Shown here: piece after piece, positions 13,430 to 24,600 of the stretch
How the letters are laid out: each line of letters starts with the position of its first letter
Position numbering within the stretch: position 1 is the stretch's first letter
DNA from: Laburnicola sp. R22_1
Lineage: Eukaryota > Ascomycota > Dothideomycetes > Pleosporales > Didymosphaeriaceae
Direction of reading: 5' to 3'
DNA length: 64,000 nucleotides
NCBI GenBank assembly: GCA_014281115.1
Contig: JACONQ010000002.1
Location: 4,216,001-4,280,000 of the forward strand
Program-made: the position numbers and the translations under genes
Notes under the pieces: generated by a model
What the model was told of the DNA's origin: nothing
The model's database searches: none
Seen by the model: the letters and a program-made list of their open reading frames with translations, nothing else

Positions 13430-14720
13430 AAAAGGAGGAGTGTTATAAACAACTAAAAACTAAAAAAATAAAACTCTTACTATATCTATATGTATTTTTA
13501 TAAATAAAGCCACATCCCACAGCTATACTTTAGTAAAAGAAATAACTAGCTATAGTCTATTTTTCTATATACTAGCTCTTAGCCAAAAAAAATCTTAAAT
13601 ATATATAACTAAGTTAATAACGCGCTTATTATTTAGTCCTCTTCTAAAATTCTAACTATAGCCTCTTTGTAAATTAACTTTGCATATAGGAGCTATACGC
13701 GCTAAACCCGCTAAGCTTGCTTAGTAGTTTAAACACGCTTTCTTTTATAATTTATCTTTTTACGCTCTTTTTTAATTACTAAGTAGGGGGCTCTACTTTT
13801 TTTATTATATTATTTAAGATAAAAGCCTTTATTATCCTACTCCTAGGTAGATAAAATAACGCCACATTATTTAGCACCCCGCAAGACCATTACTTACACT
13901 AGCTTAAGATTAACTTAACTATAGTTTAGAACTATTATTAAGCAGTAAGTTATCGTATCTATATAGGTAGTAATAAGATTAGAGTACTTATTACCTATAT
14001 AAAGACTGTGTATTATTAAATTATCTATCTAGGAGTAGAATAACAAAGGCTTTTATTCTAAATAACATAATAAAAAAGCAGAGCCCCTACTTAGTAATTA
14101 AAAAGTGCGTAAAGAAGTGCTTATAAAAAAGGAGAAGTGTTATAAATAACTAAATAACTAAAAAAATAAAAACTCTTACTATATCTATATGTTTTTTTAG
14201 TTAAATAAAGCCCTATCCCGTAGCTATACTTTAGTAAAAGAAATAACTAGCTATAGCCTATTTTTATATGTACTAGCTCTTAGCAAAAAGAATCTTAAAT
14301 ATATATAACTAAGTTAATAACGCGCTTATTGTTTAGCATCCCACAAGGCCATTATATACACTAGCTTAGGATTAACTTAACTATACTTTAGAACTATTGT
14401 TAAGTAGTAATTTATCTCGCCTATATAGGTAGCGATAAGGTTAGAGTGCTTATCGCCTATATAAAGACTATGTATTATTAAATTATCTACCTAGGGATAG
14501 AATAACAAAGGCTTTTATCCTAAAAAACATAATAAAAAAAGCAGAGCCCTCTACTTAGCAATTAAAAAGAGCGTAAAAAGGTGCTTACACAAAAAGCGTA
14601 TTTAAACTTACTAAGCAAGTCTTAGCGCGGAGGCTCCTATAAGCAAAATTTTTATAAAGAGGCCACTTAGTTAGAATTTTAGGGAATAAAACTTAGGCAC
14701 AGCTATGCTATAAGGTATTT
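13430..14720. repeat. Cluster of family-A and associated repeat copies
   Basis: Blocks of family A lie at 13,620-13,870 (forward) and, inverted, at 14,030-14,115 and 14,500-14,720. A second block (AACTCTTACTATATCTATATG to AGCTATAG) occurs at 13,445-13,560 and again at 14,150-14,260, with a relative in reverse near 6,310-6,420. The arrangement suggests insertion of short elements next to or into each other. Confidence 0.55.
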
Positions 14721-14799
14721 TTTCTTTATTCTAATTCTTATAAATAACATAAGTTATATTAATAGGTATGTACTATTTCTTATAAGTAGAACAAAAGTA

Positions 14800-15950
14800 A
14801 TATATACTAAATATACTATTACTTTATTATTATATTAAGGTTATTCTTAATAAATCTCCTACTCTGTTTCTATACCCTACTATCTATTTAGGCATTAATA
14901 TTATTTCTAAATAAGTACTTGCTATTACTAAAAAGTATATACTAAAAATTTACGCTATTACTATTAAAGTAGCTATTAAAGTAACTACGCTAGAGTTCTA
15001 TTTTATCTATTAGATACTCTTTTAGCGCGAGGGGTAGGTATACTTAACTATTTATAAGGTAGTCCTAGTATACTAGTTAAGTTAGTAGTTTATCTAGTAT
15101 ATAAAGAACTATAAAGTTAAATTTCTACTTTAGTAAAAGTAATTACTTCTTATTAGTAATAGAATCCTCTAGTAGGGGACGTAAAAAGAGAATAATAAGG
15201 TGTTTATTAATAAGCTATAAGGTAGTAAGAGCGTTGCATAGATTTATAAGATCCTCCTAGCTATTATTACTATTAAGTTAGCTTATCTAAGCGAGTAAAT
15301 AGTTAATAATAGTAATGGTAATAATCTAGGTAGGCTGTGTACAGCGTAAGTAAATGTTGTATAGGTTAGAAGCTTATAGGACGTAGGCAAAATATAAGTA
15401 TATTTAAAGTTTAAACTATTATTACGTTATTAGATATTCAAGATTAGTTTTTAATTAAAATTAGGTGCTATATATAGTATATATAATCTTCTATCTTAAT
15501 CTACTTTAACCTTAAACTAAAAAAAGATTAAAAAAGGCGTTCGGTAATACGACAACTATATCTATTAGAAATAGACATAGAAGAACTAACACAACTAACT
15601 AGAATAATACTAATATTATAATAACACTTATAAAACCTATAGAACGTATAAGTATATAACTAGATAGTAGCTAGTAAGACTAGATAGAAGGGATACTAAG
15701 AAGGAGCCCTGCACTTTAGATAATTATAAAGTTAAGCATAGTATACTATATAATAGATTAATTAATTAGACGCGATATAACCTAAAGTAATATATAGGGT
15801 TTTTTTACGACTAAGGAGTTTCTAATAAAAATATTACAATAATAGCAGTTATCTCTCCTGCTGTTATTAACACAGAAAAGCGTTTTAAGATATTTAATAA
15901 AAGGGATTAAGTAATATATAAGGCATACCTAAAAGTAGAAGGAAGTATTA
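14800..15950 (+). mobile_element. Possible hAT-like DNA transposon relic
   Basis: This is the most complete copy of a family also seen at 6,900-7,570 (reversed) and 10,490-11,060. Near its end (about 15,840-15,905) the frame gives ITIIAVISPAVINTEKRF, which resembles the 'I-P-A ... E-R-x-F' core of hAT dimerisation domains but is one residue short between P and F. The assignment is therefore weak. Numerous stops make it non-functional. Confidence 0.35.
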
Positions 15951-16076
15951 GTTAGTAAATACTAACCTAGATATAAACACCTAAAGCCTTAGAAATATTA
16001 GATATAGAATTATTAAAGATACTAGAATAATAATATAAATAATAAAAAAAGCTAATGCGTAGAAGATGCGTAGTAT

Positions 16077-16266
16077 AAGGGAGCAATCGGGCTCAATTAT
16101 TAAACAGGTTAAATTGCTATAATGAGGATACTAGGTACTGCATACTACCTGTGTGGCAGCGGTCCTAAGGGCGCGCTAGTATTACCTAATTTGGACTAGT
16201 GTGTGGGGCCGGATTAACGTCGGGCCGACTGGAGGTCCGATGGGCCGATGGGCGGCGATCCCTAAT
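16077..16266. repeat. GC-richer dispersed repeat, copy 2
   Basis: A direct repeat of 5,507-5,720 at roughly 85 percent identity by eye. The internal hairpin is weakened because the right arm reads ACTAGTGTGT instead of ACTAGCGCGC (C-to-T changes). The element is bounded by AAGGGAG and ATCCCTAATA. Confidence 0.6.
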
Positions 16267-16466
16267 ACGCAGAATTATTATAAATAATAATATTAAAATA
16301 TAGATATAAACTCTTATATAGATAAGCACTAGATAGAGTGCTATATTAATAAGTGCTAATACTATTAAGAGATAAAGGAATTAGCAGATTGCTTTTTACC
16401 TAATAAGACCCTTAATAAAGTCTTATAACAATAATAGTATAGAGCTATATTATAGATAGGGTGGTA

Positions 16467-16535
16467 TTAAACATCTTCGTCGTGTGGAGATTCTAACTAA
16501 GGTCGAGTCCGCACTATACATAGAGATAGGGTGTT
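16467..16535 (+). repeat. Short fragment of the retroposon-like repeat
   Basis: The segment with CATCTTCGTCGTG, GATTCTAACTAAGGTCGAG and CCGCACTATACATAGAGA matches the first 55-60 bases of the repeat at 39,181-39,511. It is flanked by similar GATAGGGTG words at 16,455 and 16,526, which might be a target duplication of a 3'-truncated copy. It is therefore a third member of that family, inside the RIP-affected zone. Confidence 0.5.
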
Positions 16536-16849
16536 ATAAAAACTAGTGTTAAGTACATCTTAGTAATAAATAGAATGCAGGATAGTTTTTAAAAAGCCTA
16601 AAGCTAATAAAAAATAGGACGCTTTTAGTATTAGAGTTACGCTAATAAAAGCAAATTAATAACCCTCTATAAGGTATACTATAACACTTAGACGCGCCTA
16701 AAGGTAAATATACTAATATAAAGATATAAAATTTATATACTTATAAATAGCGGCGCTAAATAAATCTTTATATTGCTATAGGTAGTAGAACAATATAATA
16801 TACTCTACTAGAATAAGCTAGAATCTATAAAGGTTATGCTTATAAATAA

Positions 16850-18240
16850 TATATTACTAGAATATAGAAATAGCGTAATACACCTTAAAACCTAAGAGGT
16901 ATTACTAGAACTTACTAGATTAAAGAACTAATAAAGAATTAATATTATAGATCTTAGAGAAGAAGATATATTAATTAGATATAATTAGCTTAGAAAGTAT
17001 AATTCTACTATTAATTAGTAGAATAGAATATTATAAAGCTAATAGTCTGCAAAAAGATTACTTTGCAATATAGGTTAGTATAAAAAGAATTTATAAAGTA
17101 GGTTGCTTTAGACTATAACTTATAATTAAGCCTAATAATTTATAGTACACTCTAGCTAGGTAGAATTAGTAAGATATTAATAATAAAAATTATGCATATA
17201 TATAGGAAAAACTCTTAGAAAGTAAAAGTTATTTAGGTATAATAAGTTATAACTGCAAAGAATAAACTCTAACCTAATATACTTTAGAAATATAAAGAAT
17301 AATATAAGCTTTTTAAGAAGCATAGAAGTAATAACTTACTAAAATACTAGGAGTAGAATTATAAAATTTACCTAGAGAAAGAAGCAAAGTTTAAGTCTAG
17401 ATATATATACTAGCTATTAAATAGCTAGTAGGCAGATCTAAAAGCGTATATTAATAAGAATTTTATAAAAGATTTATATAATAAAGTAAAACCTTAATAG
17501 CTTTACTAATTCAATTTATACTAAAGAAGACTAGTAAGCTAAGACTTTATATAGACTATAGATAGCTAAATAATACTATAAAGAAGGACTATTACCATTT
17601 ACCTCTTATCTAAGAACTTATAGATTAACTCTAAAGAGTTAAATAGATTATCAAATTTAATATTTATAAAAGATACTACTAAATATAAATTGCAAAAGAA
17701 TTTAAATAGCTTATAGCCTTTAAAATATAATATAGCCTATTTAAATATATAGTTATACCTTTTAGATTAATAAACGCGCTATTAATATTTTAGGCAGTTA
17801 TTAATAAGGTACTCCACAAATACTTAAATATATTTTATATAGTATACTTAAATAATATAGTAGTGTACTTTAAAGAATCGCTTAAAAGTATATAGAATAT
17901 ATAAAGAAGGTGCTTAATAAGCTAAAGTAGTACTAACTACTCTTATAGCTAGAAAAGCGTAAATTTTATATTATATAGATTAGATATCTTAGATATATTA
18001 TTAGATAAGATAGTATTACTATAGATCTTTAGAAAGTTGCAGCTATATAGAACTAGCTAGTTTCTAAAATAGTTAAGCATATATAATTCTTTTTAGAATT
18101 TATAAACTTCTACTAAAAGTTTATTATAAAATATTTAAAAACTACAGCGCCTCTTATAGAAGTAACTAAGAAGGAGAAAGAATTTTCCTAGGGCTAGGAA
18201 TAGTAGATAGCTTTTAAAAAGCTAAAAGAACTATTTACTA
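16850..18240 (+). mobile_element. Pol region of a second Ty3/gypsy relic
   Basis: Near 17,530-17,640 the plus-strand frame reads RLYIDYRQLNNTIKKDYYHL, the conserved RT block of Ty3/gypsy elements (usually LR-x-C-V-D-Y-R-x-L-N). Degraded RT strands follow to about 17,830, and RNase H connection-like sequence follows to about 18,240. Stops occur throughout. Together with the gag piece at 12,500-13,160 it probably formed one element, later split by insertions. Confidence 0.7.
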
Positions 18241-18365
18241 TAGTAAGCCTACGCTAAGACTACTAAGCTTACTTAGTAGTTTAAATGCGCTTTTTTTATA
18301 ATTACCTTTTTTACGCTCTTTTTAATTACTAAGCAAAGGGCTCTGCTTTTTTTTTATTTAAGCAA

Positions 18366-18827
18366 CTCTTTTTATTAATATCTTAAAACGCATTTCTATA
18401 TATATAATAGCAGGAGGAATATCTACTATTATTATAATATTTTTATTAGAAACCCCTTAGTTGTTAAAAAAACCATATAGTATTAGTACTGCTTAGCGAG
18501 CTTAGGCCAACACGCTAATTTCTTTTTATTAAATATCTTAAAACGCTTTTTTGTGTTAACAATAATAGAAGAGATAACTGCTATTATTATAATATTTTTA
18601 TTAGAAACCCCTTAGTCGTAAAAAAAAACCAAACTATAGTTTATATATTATAAAAACTTTATATATAGTATTAGGACCGCTTAGCGAGCTTGGGCTAACG
18701 TGCTAACTTCTTTTTATTAAATATCTTAAAATGCTTTTCTGTGTTAATAATAGTAGGAGGAATAACTACTATTATTATAATATTTTTATTAGAAATCCCT
18801 TAGTCGCAAAAAAAAACCACCATAGTA
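18366..18827 (-). repeat. Three tandem copies of the hAT-like terminal block
   Basis: A block beginning TTTTTATTAA(A)TATCTTAAAA and ending TTAGAAA(C/T)CCCTTAGT(T/C)G plus an A-run appears at about 18,366-18,475, 18,521-18,631 and 18,710-18,827, always in the same (reverse) orientation. The spacers contain a GCTTAGCGAGCTT word. Single copies in the opposite orientation are at 10,190 and 15,800. Confidence 0.7.
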
Positions 18828-18984
18828 TTAGTACTAATAGTAATACTATATTATATATACTCTACTTATACAATAGTAATAAGACTATTATTAGAGATTA
18901 GTTCTCTATTTAACGTAATTTGCGTATATTAGGTTTTATTAGTATTAATAAATAGTAGTAATATTATATAATTATATAGTAGCT

Positions 18985-19215
18985 ATCTTTTTAATTACTA
19001 AGTAGGAGGCTCTGGTTTTTATTATAGTCTTTAAGATAAAAGTCTTTATTATCCTACTCCTAGGTAGATTTAATTAACGCTATATATAGTAGCTATTATA
19101 TAAATATATATAGCGTTAATTTATCTACCTAGAAGTAGGATAACAAAGACTTTTATCTTAAATAACATAATAAAATAAGCAAAGCCCCCTACTTAGTAAT
19201 TAAAAGGGCGTAAAA
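18985..19215. repeat. Palindromic family-A element
   Basis: Left arm about 18,990-19,090 and right arm about 19,112-19,212 are inverted copies of each other (CTTTTTAATTACTAAG ... CTAGGTAGAT and the complement), separated by a short AT-rich loop. The structure is the same as that of the better-preserved palindrome at 45,542-45,734. Confidence 0.65.
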
Positions 19216-19679
19216 AGGTAACAACCAAATAATATAAGTTAGTAATAATAATAGTATTTTATTAGTAAATACTACCTACTAGGGTATTACTAAGCCTTTA
19301 CTATATATAGTTAGGGATGCGTACTGCGCAGCAGATTAATGCGTGCTATGTAGTCTCGCCCTGTAAGCTCTGATGACCCTGGATGTCTTCCCCAACCCCT
19401 TTTAGTATCGTTGTGCTGTTGTGCATGCTACTCCAACCCGCTGCCGCGTCTTCTGTTAACAGCGGAGGCGAGCCAAGCTTGCTCTAAGCTACTTGCGGTG
19501 CTCTTTTCTACCGTCCCGATATAGGTAATGTCTCTGTAGTTCCTCCAGGGTGGCAGATTATAAGTCTCGGCGAACAAAGTCCTATAGCAACGCAGTTGCT
19601 TTACATGCGCCAGTCACTAATTTTTTGCTCCCTGTGAGCTCATCTTGCACGTTTGCGAGTCTACCGTCACTCGTTTACC
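19216..19679. other. Compartment boundary and GMC upstream region
   Basis: AT-rich sequence ends at about 19,320 and balanced sequence begins. About 360 bp of non-coding sequence then leads to the start codon at 19,680. I see no separate gene here; the frame open from 19,550 has no support. Confidence 0.6.
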
Positions 19680-21707
19680 ATGATTGTTCTACAGGCTCTC
19701 ACCCTTCTTTCGCTCTTCACATCCTCCGTGTTGTAAGTTTCTATTATCCCCGCTCTGAAGCATCATGTACTGATGAAATATAGTGGTGGCAGCCATCATG
19801 GAGCGCACCACAAGCGTGGCAATGTGGGCTCTGGCAAAAATACTTCCATGCTGGATTCGTACGACTATGTCGTCGTTGGCTCCGGGCCAGGTGGCTCTCC
19901 CTTAGCATCTCGACTCGCGCTGGCCGGTCACACTGTCCTCTTAATTGAGGCCGGGCAAGACTTCTCCGGCGACCCCGTTTACGAGGTTCCGGTCATGCAC
20001 ATTTTCGCCTCAGAGTACAAGGATATGCGGTGGTCTTTCTTCGTCAACCATTTCGCGGACTTCGAGAAGCAGAAGAAGGACCCCAAGATGACCTATAAGC
20101 TGTCTAATGGCAGTCATTACACTGGCCTCGATCCCCCGGCGGGTGCCGAACCTCTCGGTATCCTTTATCCGCGTGCTGCAGCACTTGGTGGTTGCGCAGC
20201 CCACAACGCAATGATCACCATCTATCCAAATAACAAGGACTGGGCATATATTCAGGAACTCACTGGCGACGACTCCTGGGAACAGAAGAATATGCGAGGT
20301 TATTTCAAGAAGGCCGAAAAATGCCAGTATCTCTTGAACGACCCCTCTAGCCACGGATACAAGGGATGGCTTACTACAACTACGACGCCTCTATATCTCG
20401 TTGCGCAAGATCTCAAAGTTGTCTCTCTGGTTGTCGCTGCTGCTAGCGCTATGGGGAAGACTCTGTTGTCCACGGTTGTCAGCACAGTTACTGGTCTGGT
20501 GAACATCCTCGCCAACGACATCAACAGCGCCGATTTCGGTGCCGACTCAGCCCTTCACCAACTGTACCAGGTCCCTCTATTCATGCATGCAGGGAGGTAC
20601 ACCCGTGGTGGCCCGCGTGATTTTGTCGTCGACACTGCGTCCAAGTCCCGCCTACACGTCGTTCTGAACACCTTCGTTACCAACGTTACCTGGGACCTTT
20701 CTGGCGATGTTCCAAAAGCGACTGGCGTCAACTTCATTCAGGGCACGGGTGTGTACGGTGCGGACGAGCGCGTGAAGTCTGCTCACATGCCGGGTTCTGT
20801 CAAGGCGAAAAAGGAAGTCATCATCTCGGCCGGCACGTTCAACTCTCCTCAGATCTTGAAGCTCTCAGGCGTAGGGCCTCGCGAAGAGTTGGAGAGCTTC
20901 AACATTCCCGTGGTAAAGGATCTCCCCGGTGTTGGAACCAACATGCAGGATCGATACGAGGTTGGTGTCGCAGGCCAGACACGCACAGACTTCGCTCTTC
21001 TCAAGGGCTGCACTTTCCTTGACGGCGAAGATCCTTGCTACGACAAGTGGAAGAACGACGTTCTCACTGGGCCCTACAGCACCAACGGTATAGCTCTTGG
21101 AATACTCCAGAGATCTTCCGTTGCCGAGGACCAGGACGCTGATATCTTCATGAGCGGGTTTCCTGGTCTCTTCAAAGGGTACCAGGAGAAGTACGCCGAG
21201 CTCGCTATTGCTGAGCGCAACTGGTGGACGTGGCTCGTTTTGAAGGCTCATTCTCGCAACAATGCTGGTACTGTACTGCTCAAGTCGGCGAGTCCGTTTG
21301 ATATGCCCAACATCACCTTCAACTCCTTCAATGGTGCTGGCGGTGCCAAAGACCTTGCTGCCATTCGTGAAGGTCTTGCATTCGGACGTCGCGCCTTCAA
21401 GGACCTCGTTCCCCTGGATGGCTCGTTCACGGAGCACTGGCCGGGACCCAACGTCACCAGTGATGCTGACCTTGACGAGTTCATTAGCAATGAAGCCTGG
21501 GGTCACCATGCGTGCTGCACAAACGCCATTGGTGCCGATGACGACAAGATGGCTGTTCTTGACTCGAGTTTCCGTGTGCGCGGCGTTTCCAGTCTTCGTG
21601 TTGTTGACGCTTCAGTTTTCCCCAAGATTCCCGGATACTACATCGCGGCGCCAATCTACATTATCTCCGAGAAGGCTGCCGACGTCATCCTCGCTGATGC
21701 AGAATGA
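19680..21707 (+). CDS. Secreted GMC (FAD) oxidoreductase
   Basis: A flavin-dependent oxidase or dehydrogenase of the glucose-methanol-choline family, predicted to be secreted. Exon 1 (19,680-19,732) encodes a hydrophobic signal peptide, MIVLQALTLLSLFTSSV. A 51-bp intron (19,733-19,783; GTAAGT, CTGAT branch, TAG) joins it in phase to the long exon (19,784-21,707). After a His-rich linker comes the ADP-binding VVVGSGPGG motif, then LLIEAG, the GGCAAHNAM flavin-attachment-type region, the second GMC signature SAGTFNSPQILKLSGVGP, and the C-terminal WGHHACC and VVDASVFPKIPGYY. The first catalytic His is present. The second position (usually His or Asn after P-G) is Tyr, as in some fungal subfamilies. 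The protein is about 660 residues, normal for the family, and the substrate is unknown. It is the first intact gene after the AT-rich block. Confidence 0.9.
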
Positions 21708-22129
21708 TTATTACATGTACATGAGCTATTCTTGTTAGTTGAAGGATATCAGATTCATATAATTATACCACCGATTTGCAGTTGTAACCTCTCTCGGTTC
21801 CATGGCATTGCCAAATGCGTAGTATTCGTAGTATTCGAAGAGACTCAAGGGCTCTTGAGCATTGCTCGGGGATGGTTCTCTCATACAGAGCCAGTTCCAC
21901 AGCGCCCTGAGAACTGCCCACACTATGCAGCAGAGAAAGGTGTGGCTCGTATCTTCAATAGGAAAACATGTGACTCGGCAGAAGCTTCGGGCCGTGCCTG
22001 CCAACCGTTTTGAGCTAGCATATTTTCACGTGATGAGTCGGGCTCCAGGGCTCCCCTTCACAGACGCGACGCGACACCAAGCTGTGGCCAGTCCAATCTC
22101 CACCAGCTCCGCCGTCTTCCTCTGCCGCC
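21708..22129. other. Intergenic, 422 bp
   Basis: Between two genes on the same strand; it must hold the terminator of the GMC gene and the promoter of the CTNNBL1-type gene. I recognise no RNA gene or repeat. A CACGTG word occurs at 22,027. Confidence 0.5.
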
Positions 22130-22288
22130 ATGACGAGCATTGACGATCTGTTCAAGAGCACAAGCGCCGCCACGAAACGCAAACTCGAGAACCCGTCCGA
22201 AGCCGACCCGTCGCAAGCGTACAAGTCTGTGAAGCTCACCTCGAATAGCGACGCCAAGCGGTCGGCACAAGCCTCGGTGGCCGATGAA

Positions 22289-22327
<39 letters not shown>

Positions 22328-23989
22328 GCGGGACCCTCATTGTCCCCCGATCTTGAGGAGGAACCTGGCGACGATGAGGAGGGGCGCTTCTTTGGCGGCG
22401 GGATAGACGAAGGTGCGAAAGATGCCATGGACTATCTGGACGCCCAGGACGGGGAAGAAGCGATTGGCGAGGAAAAGTACGATTCTGCCTGGCTGCGCAA
22501 GGTGGCGCTCAACTTCGAGAAGAAGGTGAACAAGAACTCGTCACTGCGCGCAAAGTACGAGGACGATCCGACCAAGTTTATGGAGTCGGAGGCCGACCTG
22601 GACGAGGCCATAAAAAATCTCAGCATACTATCAGAACACTCGGGGCTGTACGACGAGTTTGCGAAGAATGCGGCAGCCACGAAGCTGGTGGAACTGCTGG
22701 CGCACGATAACACAGACATCGCAATCGCTGCAATTGAGATGATCTCGGAGCTCACAGACGAAGATGTGGAGGCCGAGCAGGAGCAGTGGGACACTCTAGT
22801 AACGGCGTTCATGGACGCGGATCTTTTGGGCCTGCTTATCTCGAATTTTGGGCGCTTCGACGAAAACAACGCGGAAGATGCATCGGGCGTATATCACTCA
22901 CTCAGCGTCATCGAGAACCTGTTATCACAACCCACGAACACGGAAGCAGTCGGCAAGGAGGAGAAGCTGTTGGCCTGGCTGCTCAGCCGAATACAACAGG
23001 CGGAGAAGACCACAACGCAGAACAAGCAATATGCTTCCGAGATTCTATCCATCCTTACACAGTCGTTGCGACCGAACCGCAAGCGCGTCATCGAGGCGAA
23101 CGGCGTCGAGATATTCCTCACACAGCTCGCACCCTATCGGAGGAACGACCCAGAGAAGGAGAGCGCGGAGGAGGAATACATGGAGAACCTTTTCAACTGC
23201 TTGACCTCTCTGGTCGACGAGTCAGAAGGCAAGGTAAAGTTCTTAGATGCGGAAGGCGTGGAACTCTGTCTCCTCATGGTGAGAGACGGCAAGACGAGCA
23301 AGAGCCGGTCACTCAAAGTCCTAGACCACGTCTGTGGATACGCCGAGTCCGCGCCTCTCGAAGAGGCTCAAACAAACAGCAGCAGTTCCAAAGATAAGGG
23401 GAAAGAAGTCGCTGAACCCCACACCAACACTGCCGCGCCAGTGTGCGAGAAGCTCGTCGAAGCGCGAGGCCTGAAGCCCATCTTCAGCACCTTTATGAAA
23501 ACCAAGAAACCCGACCCCGAAACCACCGAACACATTCTCGGCATTTTCGCATCGCTCCTCCGCTCCTTACCCGGCGCCACCGACTCGCGCTTCCGCGTCC
23601 TCGCTAAGTTCCTCGAAAAAGACTACGAAAAAATCAAGAAGCTCGTCGCTCTGCGCAGAGATTACGCAGCGCGTGTAACCACCTTCGACGCGAAGCTCAA
23701 AGACAGGAAGAGGGGACTATCAAAGGAAGAGCAGGACGAGTTAGACATGGAAAGCATACCGTCGCGGCTTGACGAAGGTCTATACTGCCTAGAGCGCGTG
23801 GATGCCGTTCTCGCATGGCTGGTAGCCGAGGACGATGGCGCGAAGAAGGCTATTGTCACGGCGCTTGGTGAGCGGGACGAGGGCTTGGCGGATGTGAGGA
23901 AGACGCTGCAGGCGCAGCTTGATGGCGTGCTGGAGGTCGAGCCTGCAGAGCGGGATATGCTGAAGGCTTTGATTGCGTTTTTGCAATGA
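22130..23989 (+). CDS. Beta-catenin-like protein 1 (CTNNBL1) homologue
   Basis: An intronless 619-residue protein of the CTNNBL1 family, nuclear ARM-repeat-like proteins that associate with the Prp19/CDC5L spliceosome complex (known for the human member). The N-terminus has a KRK basic patch, then an uninterrupted Asp run (about residues 54-65) and further acidic stretches. The conserved block follows: DAMDYLDAQDGEEAIGEEKY, NFEKKVNKNSSLRAKYEDDP and KFMESEADLDEAIKNLS. Alpha-helical repeats run to the C-terminus, as in family members. The start ATG lies in a good context (GCCATGA). It ends convergently to the MFS gene. Length and motifs agree with the family; I am confident in the family and less so in the exact function in this fungus. 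Confidence 0.92.
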
Positions 23990-24600
23990 GTAGTGATTGA
24001 TTTGAGACGCTTTTATATGTATATTGAGCGAGTTTGGGGTGCTGTATCATACCGTTAGCATATACGCCTTGGTCTCGTAGCTATTCGAGATGATGGGAAA
24101 TATGCTGCTCCCAGCATTGTTACATTCTTCCTGCTGCTCATGTCGATGGAGGACTGGTCTCCCATTCTTCGTAGACATCGTGCTCTTTATCCCCTTGCGC
24201 GCCCAGAATTGGATATTTGACGTGGTGAGTCAGCGGTTCTGCGTGGAGATCGGCGTAGCGGCGGTGGTGTAATAGGACATAAGGATATATGTCAAGCTGC
24301 CAGATATGACAGAGGGGCTGGGCTGCGTGTGCCCGCAATCGGCAGTAGCCAGAGGGTACGAGTCGATGTGTAAACAAAGAGTATCGCTAATAAGACCTCA
24401 GTCTAATGCGGGGAAAAGGTAGAAAGAATTCCGATCATCTCATCATATGCTCATGCCATAGATACCCCATAATGTTTTCAAACCCATCCGTCCCACACCA
24501 AAGAAAAATTACGAACGCCCTAAAATGCACAAACCAACCTAGCCCAATCCCTTCCTCGCACATTTCTACCCAACGCCAGCAAGACAAAACACCCACCCAT
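23990..24600. other. Convergent intergenic region
   Basis: Lies between the 3' ends of the CTNNBL1-type gene (+) and the MFS gene (-). It should contain both terminators. I see no repeat or convincing small gene. Confidence 0.5.

Noticed and set aside
22015..22428. Antisense Ser-rich frame opposite the CTNNBL1-type gene
   Set aside because: Its poly-Ser is the complement of the Asp run; the sense gene is well supported.
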